From positions 1 to 64,000 of the forward strand of contig CANLIE010000014.1 of NCBI GenBank assembly GCA_947491225.1: 64,000 bases of DNA. The letters are read 5' to 3'. This document shows positions 18,431 through 25,599 of this stretch, piece by piece. Below the pieces are notes generated by a model. That model worked only from the letters and a program-made list of their open reading frames with translations, did not search any database and had not been told where the DNA came from. The position numbers were made by a program, and so were the translations under genes. Source of the stretch: an uncultured Cellulophaga sp. GTDB lineage: Bacteria > Bacteroidota > Bacteroidia > Flavobacteriales > Flavobacteriaceae. How positions within the stretch are numbered: position 1 is the first letter of the stretch; every line of letters begins with the position of its first letter.

Positions 18431-18456
18431 GTACTAGTTTATAACTAGTGACGGTA
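18431..18456. repeat. Palindromic repeat R2
   Basis: Inverted repeat with perfect arms ACTAGTT/AACTAGT around TAT, followed by GACGGTATGAGTAAG. It lies 40 bp after the 179-residue gene and 21 bp before the displaced effector tail. It is nearly identical to R4. Confidence 0.75.
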
Positions 18457-18476
18457 TGAGTAAGAAAATAAGTAAT

Positions 18477-18720
18477 CCACAGGCGGGGGACGTGTTTGCG
18501 TGGAAAGGGCATACAGGAATCGTAAAAAGTTATGACCCTGCTACCAAAAAAATAACAACCATAGAATCCATAAGCGAATCCGATAACGCCTGGCATAAAG
18601 GAATTACGTTTAAGGGGGGTTGTTATGTGGGAATATGAGAAGGACAAAGGACACTTAAAGAGTAAAGACTTTAAAACAGTACGCTACTATACCCCAAAAA
18701 AACATCATACAGAATCCTAG
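18477..18720 (+). pseudogene. Displaced C-terminal tail of the NlpC/P60-like effector
   Basis: About 240 bases repeat 15398-15644, the end of the dual-domain effector, including PQAGDVFAWKGHTGIVKSYD and the final YYTPKKHHTES. The catalytic cysteine half is missing. A small length change in the G-rich stretch near 18613-18622 puts the last part in another frame. It precedes the second YARHG lipoprotein exactly as the full effector precedes the first, so it marks the left end of a duplicated unit. Confidence 0.88.
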
Positions 18721-18725
18721 AAAAT

Positions 18726-19622
18726 ATGAAGTATCTAATTATAGCAATATTTATATCATTTTTTTCTTGTAAAGAAAAAGTTAACACGTCAATTAAAACA
18801 TCCCCTACGGATTCTTTTGAACTCTTAGCAGATAACGAGCTACAATCGAAATCATTGGAAGAACTACGTTTTATCAGAAACGAAGTTTTTGCGCGCAAGG
18901 GGCATGTTTTTAAAGACCAAGAATTACAAAACTACTATTCCAGTAAAAAATGGTACAGCCCCAATCCGGAAACTAAAGTACAATTAACCTCCGAAGAAGA
19001 AAGCTATATCAATAAAATTAAGAGTTTAGAAACGACAATAAAAACCAAAAAATCATTAGACCCCCTACAAACAGTTGACTTAAAAAAAGAAAGGGGAGTT
19101 TATGAAAAAAACGATTTTTATATCAACACTGAATTAAAAGGATTTTTCAATGACGATAACTTCGAAGATATAATATGGATAGTTGATATTAGTACAGATA
19201 ATAGTTTAGGAGGTAATACGAAAGAAGAATATAGGCTTCAAATATTTTTAGGAACTGAAATAAGTAATAAGTACATAAAATATTTAAAATCAGATTCAGT
19301 AATCCCTTGTAACAATTGTGATAATTGGGAAAATGAATCAGAATATTCTTTTTCTAATGTAAAACTAGAAAATAAAGCATTCCATTTTTCAACAATGCAA
19401 TTATATCGTGGTTCAGGTACGCAAGGATTTAGCCAAAAAAACACATTTATTTTTAATTTCGATAATGACAATATAATCTTGAGTAAAGTGATAAAAAATT
19501 ATCAAAATTATGACACAAACAAAAAGAAACAGAATACAGTAATACAGAAAGACAAGATAAATTTACAAGATTTTAATGTTTACGATTGGAAGTATGTAGA
19601 TCCTGGCATGTTGTCTGGATAA
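18726..19622 (+). CDS. YARHG-domain lipoprotein copy 2, orphan immunity candidate
   Basis: A 298-residue lipoprotein with signal MKYLIIAIFISFFSC and a YARHG domain (ELRFIRNEVFARKGHVFKDQ). N-terminus and final NVYDWKYVDPGMLSG match copy 1 at 15650-16534, while the middle differs strongly. It follows a displaced effector tail with the same 5-bp spacing as copy 1, so it is an orphan immunity candidate for an effector that is no longer complete here. Confidence 0.72.
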   Translation: MKYLIIAIFISFFSCKEKVNTSIKTSPTDSFELLADNELQSKSLEELRFIRNEVFARKGHVFKDQELQNYYSSKKWYSPNPETKVQLTSEEESYINKIKSLETTIKTKKSLDPLQTVDLKKERGVYEKNDFYINTELKGFFNDDNFEDIIWIVDISTDNSLGGNTKEEYRLQIFLGTEISNKYIKYLKSDSVIPCNNCDNWENESEYSFSNVKLENKAFHFSTMQLYRGSGTQGFSQKNTFIFNFDNDNIILSKVIKNYQNYDTNKKKQNTVIQKDKINLQDFNVYDWKYVDPGMLSG

Positions 19623-19680
19623 AAAAATCTGAGTAAGTGACAACAATACATGATTAATCCCTCGCTGCTCCTAGTATGGC

Positions 19681-19708
19681 TACCGCTAGTTTGTAACTAG
19701 TGGCGGTA
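19681..19708. repeat. Palindromic repeat R3
   Basis: Identical to R1 over 28 bases and followed by the same downstream sequence leading into the second copy of the 179-residue gene. Confidence 0.8.
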
Positions 19709-19793
19709 TGAGTAAGCAATATAATATATAAGTAATCCACAGCAGTAGTGTTATAAAACGATGTTTAATCGATAAAAAAAGAGTAACTACAGG

Positions 19794-20333
19794 GTGTCTG
19801 AGAACAAAAATAGATTTGATATAATTAACACGGTATTTAACCCTGATTATGAAATAGTTATAGATTTTAGCGATAAAAGTCTTACCGAAAAGCAGCGTTT
19901 ATTGGCTAATATTTCTAAATTAGGAAAGAGTTGTGTAGCCAAAAAACAGTCTACTCCTTTTGTTAGAATTAAAGACGTCCACAGTAATCAGATTCTATTT
20001 AATGATCGGTTGGCCATAATATGGAACCAAGAAATCAGTAAGGATATTAACCCAACATATTTTATAGATTTGATCTACCTTTCGGATAGTGATACGATGC
20101 TTTATTCTTGTCTCTATAAAAATCTTCCAAACTCCAATTTATTTTTTGATACCCTGTATTTTGATTACAAAGTAAAAGACAAGTCTTTAGAACTATATCG
20201 CAATATGCTATCATACATCATAAACAAAAATAAAGACAATATTAAGGCGACTATTGGAGATCAAATTCACATTTTCGGTTTAGTCCATGATATACAACTA
20301 TCTGCCAAAAAATGGGATATTACAGTACTTTAG
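19794..20333 (+). CDS. 179-residue protein of unknown function, copy 2
   Basis: Near-identical to the gene at 17851-18390, again with a GTG start. Changes are few and conservative (for example N9 to D, E to K near residue 51, I to V near 57, T to I near 76, N to S near 93). Few changes and no frame damage suggest either recent duplication or selection to keep both. No signal peptide and no recognised domain. Confidence 0.6.
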   Translation: MSENKNRFDIINTVFNPDYEIVIDFSDKSLTEKQRLLANISKLGKSCVAKKQSTPFVRIKDVHSNQILFNDRLAIIWNQEISKDINPTYFIDLIYLSDSDTMLYSCLYKNLPNSNLFFDTLYFDYKVKDKSLELYRNMLSYIINKNKDNIKATIGDQIHIFGLVHDIQLSAKKWDITVL

Positions 20334-20373
20334 CCTACAACTTAGGCAAACGTAAAAAACGATGTAATCCCTA

Positions 20374-20399
20374 GTACTAGTTTATAACTAGTGGCGGTA
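20374..20399. repeat. Palindromic repeat R4
   Basis: Same perfect inner palindrome as R2 (ACTAGTT/AACTAGT), followed by GGCGGTATGAGTAAGTAG. It forms the right end of the duplicated block and of the accessory island. Confidence 0.75.
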
Positions 20400-20539
20400 T
20401 GAGTAAGTAGTAACAGTATAGTAAATCTAAATCCATACTATTTTGGTTAATAAATAATCAAATTAAAGGTACTAACTCCAAAGGAGAAGTAGCCAATTTT
20501 TCAATAATAAAAAGCTTTAATTTTTGGCATTAAATTGAT

Positions 20540-20547
20540 TACATTTG
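20540..20547 (+). promoter_or_regulatory. Probable -7 box of clpP
   Basis: TACATTTG fits the Bacteroidetes TAnnTTTG box, 18 bp before the clpP start. A well-spaced TTG -33 element was not clear. Confidence 0.5.
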
Positions 20548-20565
20548 TATTCTAATAAAAATTAA

Positions 20566-21114
20566 ATGAGTTCAAAAAAAGGAAAAGTTCAAGAAGCAAT
20601 TGATGAGAAGTTGTTGAATGAAAGAAAAGTGTTTTTGTGGGGAATGGTAGATGATGATTCTGCAAAACACGTTATAGATCGTTTGTTATACCTAGATTTA
20701 CAAAATAATGATGAAATACAATTAGTAATCAATAGTCCAGGGGGGTATGTAACTTCAGGTTTTGCAATTTATGACACTATAAAATCCTTAAAAAGTCCCG
20801 TTTCTACAGTTTGCTCTGGTTTAGCAGCTTCTATGGGTTCTATTTTGTTGTCTGTGGGTGCTAAGGGTAGACGCTTTATTCAGCCGCATGCGCAAGTTAT
20901 GATTCACCAACCAAGTGGCGGCGCAAGAGGACAAGCTTCTAATATAGAAATACAAGCAAAAGAGATTATTAAAACAAGAGAGCTTAGTGCAAGAATTTTG
21001 GCAAATAACTGTGGTCAAAAATTTGATAAAGTAATGAAAGATTTTGATCGAGATTATTGGATGAATGCAGAAGAATCAATCGCCTATGGAATAGTAGACG
21101 GAATTTTAGAATAA
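20566..21114 (+). CDS. clpP: ATP-dependent Clp protease proteolytic subunit
   Basis: A 182-residue ClpP with a complete catalytic triad: Ser89 in SGLAASMGS, His114 in VMIHQPSGG and Asp163 in DFDRDYWM. ClpP forms a double-ring chamber that degrades proteins fed by ClpX or ClpA. This copy is not next to clpX, and its N-terminus is short compared with the usual 220-residue flavobacterial ClpP linked to tig-clpX. It may be a second, stand-alone paralogue. It has its own promoter-like box and a strong terminator. Confidence 0.93.
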   Translation: MSSKKGKVQEAIDEKLLNERKVFLWGMVDDDSAKHVIDRLLYLDLQNNDEIQLVINSPGGYVTSGFAIYDTIKSLKSPVSTVCSGLAASMGSILLSVGAKGRRFIQPHAQVMIHQPSGGARGQASNIEIQAKEIIKTRELSARILANNCGQKFDKVMKDFDRDYWMNAEESIAYGIVDGILE

Positions 21115-21129
21115 GATTAAATTTAGATG

Positions 21130-21174
21130 AAAAAAGTCCTTCATAATAAAGATAAAATTATGAAGGACTTTTTT
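21130..21174 (+). terminator. Rho-independent terminator of clpP
   Basis: A long stem (AAAAAAGTCCTTCATAAT with its complement) around a short A-rich loop, ending in a T-run, 16 bp after the stop. Confidence 0.85.
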
Positions 21175-21278
21175 ATAGAGACGATTAATAGTTGATATTT
21201 TAGAATACGAGTAGAATTAGTAATTTGGGTCATAAGTTTTGTGAACTTAGCATTCAATTACATAAGCATTAACAAAAT

Positions 21279-22622
21279 ATGTCACAACCTTTAAAAAATA
21301 TTGCCATAGTTGGCTCAGGATTAGTAGGCTCTTTATTGGCTATTTATTTAAGGAAAATGGGTCATAAGGTTACTGTTTTTGATAGACGACCAGATATACG
21401 TACTGTTGAATTTTCAGGTCGTTCCATAAACCTTGCAATGAGTAATAGGGGTTGGAATGCTTTAAAACAAGTTGGTCTAGAAGATGAAATAAAAAAAATA
21501 GCTATTCCTTTGTATCAGCGCGCAATGCATGTAAATAATAAGCCTGTGTATTTTCAAAAATATGGACAAGATAATGAGGCTATTTGGTCTACTTCAAGAG
21601 GACTTTTAAATAGAAAAATGGTTGATTTGGCAGAAGCTGAAGGCACAGAGTTTCGTTTTTCTGAAAAAGTATGGGATGTAGATTTACCAGGAGCAAAAAT
21701 ATATACAGGGGAAACAGAGAAAGGTATTTGGGAAGAGTATAAATTTGATTGTATTTTTGGTTGCGATGGTGCTTTTTCTAGAGTAAGGCATAAGATGCAG
21801 AGGCGTAGCAGGTTTGATTATTCTCAAGAATTTATTAAAGTAGGCTATAAAGAATTATCAATTTTACCAGATAAAGATGGAGCACATAAATTAGATAAAA
21901 ACTCTTTTCATATTTGGCCTAGAGGAGAATTTATGTTAATTGCTATGCCTAATATAGATGGTAGTTTTACATGTACACTTTTTATGCCTTTTGAAGGCGA
22001 AAATTCTTTTGAAACCATAAAAACAAAAGAGAATGCAAGAAACTTTTTTTCTACCTATTTCCCTAATGTAATGCCAGATATAGATAACTTGATAGAAGAT
22101 TTTTTTAAGAATCCTACAAGTGCTATGGTAACAACAAAATGTTATCCTTGGACGTATTGGGACAAGGTAGCTTTGGTTGGTGATTCTGCACATGCAATTG
22201 TACCTTTTTATGGGCAAGGAATGAATGCTGGTTTTGAAGATATATATGTGTTGTTTAACTTAATGAAAAAATATGGAGATGATTGGGAAAGTGTATTTCT
22301 AGCTTATCAGAAAGAGCGTAAACCTAATGCAGATGCAATTGCAGAGTTAAGCTACAGAAATTTTATTGAGATGAGTTGTAAAACAGCTGATTCTAAATTC
22401 TTGCTACAAAAGAAAATAGAAAAAAAGTTTGCAGCGGAGTACCCAGACAAATGGTTGCCAGTATATGCAAGGGTTACTTTTTCAGATAATCCATATAAAG
22501 ATGCTTTAGCAATTGGGGATCAACAAGAAAAAATAATGCAACAAATTATGAAAATACCTGATATTGAAGAAATTTGGGATAGCCAAGAAGTAACAGATAA
22601 AATCATAAATCTATTAAACTAA
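21279..22622 (+). CDS. kmo: Kynurenine 3-monooxygenase
   Basis: A 447-residue FAD-dependent hydroxylase. The N-terminal dinucleotide fold shows AIVGSGLVGSLLAIYLRKMG, and a second FAD motif reads KVALVGDSAHAIVPFYGQGMN near residue 300. The R-S-I-N-L-A stretch (GRSINLAMSNRG) and length fit KMO, which turns kynurenine into 3-hydroxykynurenine using NADPH and O2 in tryptophan breakdown or the kynurenine route to NAD. The C-terminal part is helical, as in KMO. No other kynurenine-pathway gene is nearby. It ends at a shared bidirectional terminator. Confidence 0.9.
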   Translation: MSQPLKNIAIVGSGLVGSLLAIYLRKMGHKVTVFDRRPDIRTVEFSGRSINLAMSNRGWNALKQVGLEDEIKKIAIPLYQRAMHVNNKPVYFQKYGQDNEAIWSTSRGLLNRKMVDLAEAEGTEFRFSEKVWDVDLPGAKIYTGETEKGIWEEYKFDCIFGCDGAFSRVRHKMQRRSRFDYSQEFIKVGYKELSILPDKDGAHKLDKNSFHIWPRGEFMLIAMPNIDGSFTCTLFMPFEGENSFETIKTKENARNFFSTYFPNVMPDIDNLIEDFFKNPTSAMVTTKCYPWTYWDKVALVGDSAHAIVPFYGQGMNAGFEDIYVLFNLMKKYGDDWESVFLAYQKERKPNADAIAELSYRNFIEMSCKTADSKFLLQKKIEKKFAAEYPDKWLPVYARVTFSDNPYKDALAIGDQQEKIMQQIMKIPDIEEIWDSQEVTDKIINLLN

Positions 22623-22650
22623 AAAAGATTGCTATATAGCAATCTTTTTT
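22621..22650. terminator. Bidirectional terminator between kmo and the coiled-coil gene
   Basis: A perfect 30-base palindrome with A-run, GATTGC/GCAATC stem and T-run. It can stop transcription from both sides. Confidence 0.85.
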
Positions 22651-22670
22651 AGTTTAATAGAGATGTTTTC

Positions 22671-23450
22671 TTATAATTTAGAAAACATTTTTTGCATTCT
22701 TTCCATTTCTTCATCTGCTAATGCTGGATCTACCAATATCCTACCACTATGCTCATCTGTAATTATTTTTTTGCGAGCAGCAATTTCTACTTGTACCTGT
22801 GGTGGTATAGTAAAGAAAGAACCTCCAGAAGCACCTCTTTCAATAGGTACTACCGCTAAGCCATTTTTTACGTTAAGTCTAATTTTTTTATAAGCCTTAA
22901 CTAAGCGTTCTTCAATTTGATTTTGAAATTCTTCAGATTTTTTAATCAATTCTTTTTCTTCTTTTTCTGTCTCAGCCAAGATTTCATTTAACTCACTTTT
23001 TTTATGTTTTAAGTGTGCTTCTTTAGCAGACAAACGCTCTTTAGTATCAGAAATAACCTGTTTTTTCTGTTCTATTTGAGCTTTAAATTCTTTAATGTTT
23101 TTTTCAGCTAATTGGATTTCTAATTCTTGAAATTCAACTTCCTTTGATAAAGAATTGAATTCACGACTGTTTCTAACATTTTTTTGTTGTTCAGCATATT
23201 TTTTAATTAAGGCTTTTGCTTCCTCAATTAAATTCTTTTTTGCGCCTATTTCAAAATTAACTGTTTCTACATCAGTCTTTAATTTGTCCAATCTGGTTTT
23301 AAGTCCTAAGACTTCATCTGCCAAATCTTCAACTTCCAACGGGAGTTCCCCTCTAACGTTTCTTATCTCGTCTACTCTAGAATCAATTAATTGCAGGTCA
23401 TATAATGCTCTTAATTTTTCTTCTACCGTTGTTTCTTTCTTCTTTGCCAT
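22671..23450 (-). CDS. Coiled-coil protein of the C4 zinc-ribbon (CT398-like) family without the cysteines
   Basis: A 259-residue protein: a long antiparallel coiled coil (about residues 30-180) followed by a short C-terminal domain with LPPQ-like IPPQVQVEI and DEHSGRILVDP. In the family the C-terminal domain holds four zinc-binding cysteines. Here they read GASGGSFF and DEHSGRIL, so none remains, while the fold residues are kept. The gene lies 3 bp after the Nif3-like gene, a pairing common in Bacteroidetes. The function is not established; CT398-like proteins were linked to sigma-54 binding in Chlamydia. Confidence 0.8.
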   Translation of the reverse strand: MAKKKETTVEEKLRALYDLQLIDSRVDEIRNVRGELPLEVEDLADEVLGLKTRLDKLKTDVETVNFEIGAKKNLIEEAKALIKKYAEQQKNVRNSREFNSLSKEVEFQELEIQLAEKNIKEFKAQIEQKKQVISDTKERLSAKEAHLKHKKSELNEILAETEKEEKELIKKSEEFQNQIEERLVKAYKKIRLNVKNGLAVVPIERGASGGSFFTIPPQVQVEIAARKKIITDEHSGRILVDPALADEEMERMQKMFSKL

Positions 23451-23453
23451 ATT

Positions 23454-24548
23454 TTAAAAATACTTGATAGGATTTGTAATGCTCTCTGATAAAGAGATTG
23501 CAAAATTAGGGATTTTTTTTGTAAGTATCTCAACTAAAAGATTTTTTGTAAATTGCTCTGTTTCAAAGTGTCCAATATCTGCTACTATTATTTTTCCTTC
23601 GGCTTCATAAAATTGATGATATTTAAGGTCAGATGTAATAAAAATATCAGCATTTACAGCTTTTGCAGCATTTATAGCAAATGAACCACTGCCACCTAAA
23701 ACAGCAATTTTTTTTATTTTTTTATCTAATAATTGAGAGTGTCTAATACAAGATACTTTCATTATATCTTTTAAATGGGTTAAAAAATCCATTTCATTCA
23801 TTGCTTTTGCAAGTTCGCCAACCATACCCATCCCTATATTTTGGTTGGTATTTTCTAGTGTTGTAACCTCATAGGCTACCTCTTCATAGGAATGATTGTT
23901 TAAAAGTGTTTCTATGATTTTATGTTCTTTAGCTTTTTCAAAAGTCATATTTAATTGTACTTCTTCCTCATAATGGGTTTTCCCTATTTTTCCTATTGTT
24001 GGATTGGCATTTTCTTTAGCATTAAAGCTGCCAATACCTTCAGTGGAGAAACTACAATTACTGTAATTTCCTATAGTCCCAGCACCAGCTGAAAATAATA
24101 CTTCTTTTAATTTTTGAGCCTCTTTCTTGGGAACATACGTTGTTAGTTTTTTTATGGTTCCCTTCTGTGGAATCAATATTTTTGTATTTGTAATACCTAA
24201 GACTTCACATATTTTTGCATTAACTCCCATATGGCTATTATCAAGAGCAGTATGCATACTATATATAGAAATATTGTTCTTTATAGCTTTTAAAACCACA
24301 CGTTCTACATAGTTTGACCCAGTTATTTTTTTTAAACCACTAAATATTATTGGATGAAAACTGAGGATAAGATTACAGTTTTTAACAATAGCTTCATCCA
24401 CAACATTTTCTAATGTGTCTAATGTAGCGAGAACGCCAGTCACGTGCATTGAATTATCTCCAATTAGCAGCCCAACATTATCAAAACCTTCAGCATAATC
24501 TAAAGGAGCAAACTCTTCTATGATATTAGTAATTTCTTTAACAGTCAT
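23454..24548 (-). CDS. Nif3-like dinuclear metal-centre protein
   Basis: A 364-residue Nif3/YqfO family protein. Family signs include FDNVGLLIGD near the N-terminus, LSFHPIIFSGLKKI (metal-binding His) and YSMHTALDN. The C-terminal part has VAVLGGSGSF-like AVLGGSGSFA and the metal site DIGHFETEQF. Its length shows the middle insert (PII-like domain) of the long form. It is often annotated as GTP cyclohydrolase I type 2, but that activity is doubtful. It is co-transcribed with the coiled-coil gene downstream. Confidence 0.88.
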   Translation of the reverse strand: MTVKEITNIIEEFAPLDYAEGFDNVGLLIGDNSMHVTGVLATLDTLENVVDEAIVKNCNLILSFHPIIFSGLKKITGSNYVERVVLKAIKNNISIYSMHTALDNSHMGVNAKICEVLGITNTKILIPQKGTIKKLTTYVPKKEAQKLKEVLFSAGAGTIGNYSNCSFSTEGIGSFNAKENANPTIGKIGKTHYEEEVQLNMTFEKAKEHKIIETLLNNHSYEEVAYEVTTLENTNQNIGMGMVGELAKAMNEMDFLTHLKDIMKVSCIRHSQLLDKKIKKIAVLGGSGSFAINAAKAVNADIFITSDLKYHQFYEAEGKIIVADIGHFETEQFTKNLLVEILTKKIPNFAISLSESITNPIKYF

Positions 24549-24600
24549 TTTTAATGGCTTTAATGGTTTTCAAAGATAAAATATTATATTTTCGTTCCTT

Positions 24601-25599
24601 ATGCAATTACTTAGAAAAATATTGTTTCCTTTTTCATTACTATATGGTTTTGTAGTATACCTACGAAATTATTTGTTTGATGTAGGTGTTTTTAAATCAA
24701 AATCTTTTAGTACACCAACTATTTGCGTCGGTAATTTGAGTGCAGGAGGTACAGGAAAAACACCAATGATAGAATTTTTGATATATGCTTTGCAAGATAA
24801 ATACAGGGTTGCTGTGCTTAGCAGGGGTTATGGTAGGAAATCTAAAGGTTTCTTGTTAGCAAATAACAACTCTACAGTAGAACAGTTAGGAGATGAACCT
24901 TATCAAATATATAATAAATTTACAGGAATAGTTTTGGCTGTAGATGCAGACAGGAGAAATGGTTTAGTTGTTTTAGAAAAGGAAGTAAAACCAGATATTA
25001 TTTTGTTAGATGATGCTTTTCAGCATAGAAAAGTAAAACCAACTTTTAATATATTACTAACGTCTTATGATAATCTTTATGTGAAGGATTGGTATCTGCC
25101 AGCAGGTAATTTACGTGATGCTAAGAATCAGTCTAAAAGAGCTCATATAATAATAGTTACAAAGTGTCCTGATGCTATTAATGAGAATGATCAAAAAATA
25201 GTTGAAAAACAATTGAAAATTGAAAAAGGGCAAGAATTATTTTTTTCTAAGTTGGTGTATGAGAATGAATTAAAAGGAAACAAGCAAATGTTAACATTGA
25301 AAGAAATAAAAGGCAAGACCGTTACACTTGTTACTGGCATTGCTAACCCTAAACCTTTAATAAGTTTTTTGCAAAATAAACATATAGTGGTTGAGCATCT
25401 TCAATTTAAGGATCATCATTTTTTTACAGAAGCCGAAATAGAGAAAATTAACTCAAAACAATTGGTTATAACTACAGAAAAGGATTATGTAAGGTTAAAA
25501 GGAAAAGTATGTAATATGTTTTATGTAGAGGTAAAACATAAAATATTAAACAATGGAAAAAGTACCTTGTTAAAATCTGTTGAGGATAAAATTGGCTAA
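24601..25599 (+). CDS. lpxK: Tetraacyldisaccharide 4'-kinase
   Basis: A 332-residue LpxK, which adds the 4' phosphate to the lipid A precursor at the inner membrane. The N-terminal hydrophobic helix (residues 8-28) should anchor it, and the P-loop SAGGTGKT is at residues 47-54. LLDDAFQHRKVK near residue 138 is the conserved DDxxQH site of LpxK. It is divergent from the Nif3-like gene and convergent with the histidine kinase gene, whose end it overlaps by 4 bases. Confidence 0.92.
   Translation: MQLLRKILFPFSLLYGFVVYLRNYLFDVGVFKSKSFSTPTICVGNLSAGGTGKTPMIEFLIYALQDKYRVAVLSRGYGRKSKGFLLANNNSTVEQLGDEPYQIYNKFTGIVLAVDADRRNGLVVLEKEVKPDIILLDDAFQHRKVKPTFNILLTSYDNLYVKDWYLPAGNLRDAKNQSKRAHIIIVTKCPDAINENDQKIVEKQLKIEKGQELFFSKLVYENELKGNKQMLTLKEIKGKTVTLVTGIANPKPLISFLQNKHIVVEHLQFKDHHFFTEAEIEKINSKQLVITTEKDYVRLKGKVCNMFYVEVKHKILNNGKSTLLKSVEDKIG

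Noticed and set aside
17737-20399. Palindromes R1-R4 as integron attC sites or a CRISPR array
   Set aside because: No GTTRRRY/RYYYAAC core pair, no integrase, and spacing is irregular with genes between copies.
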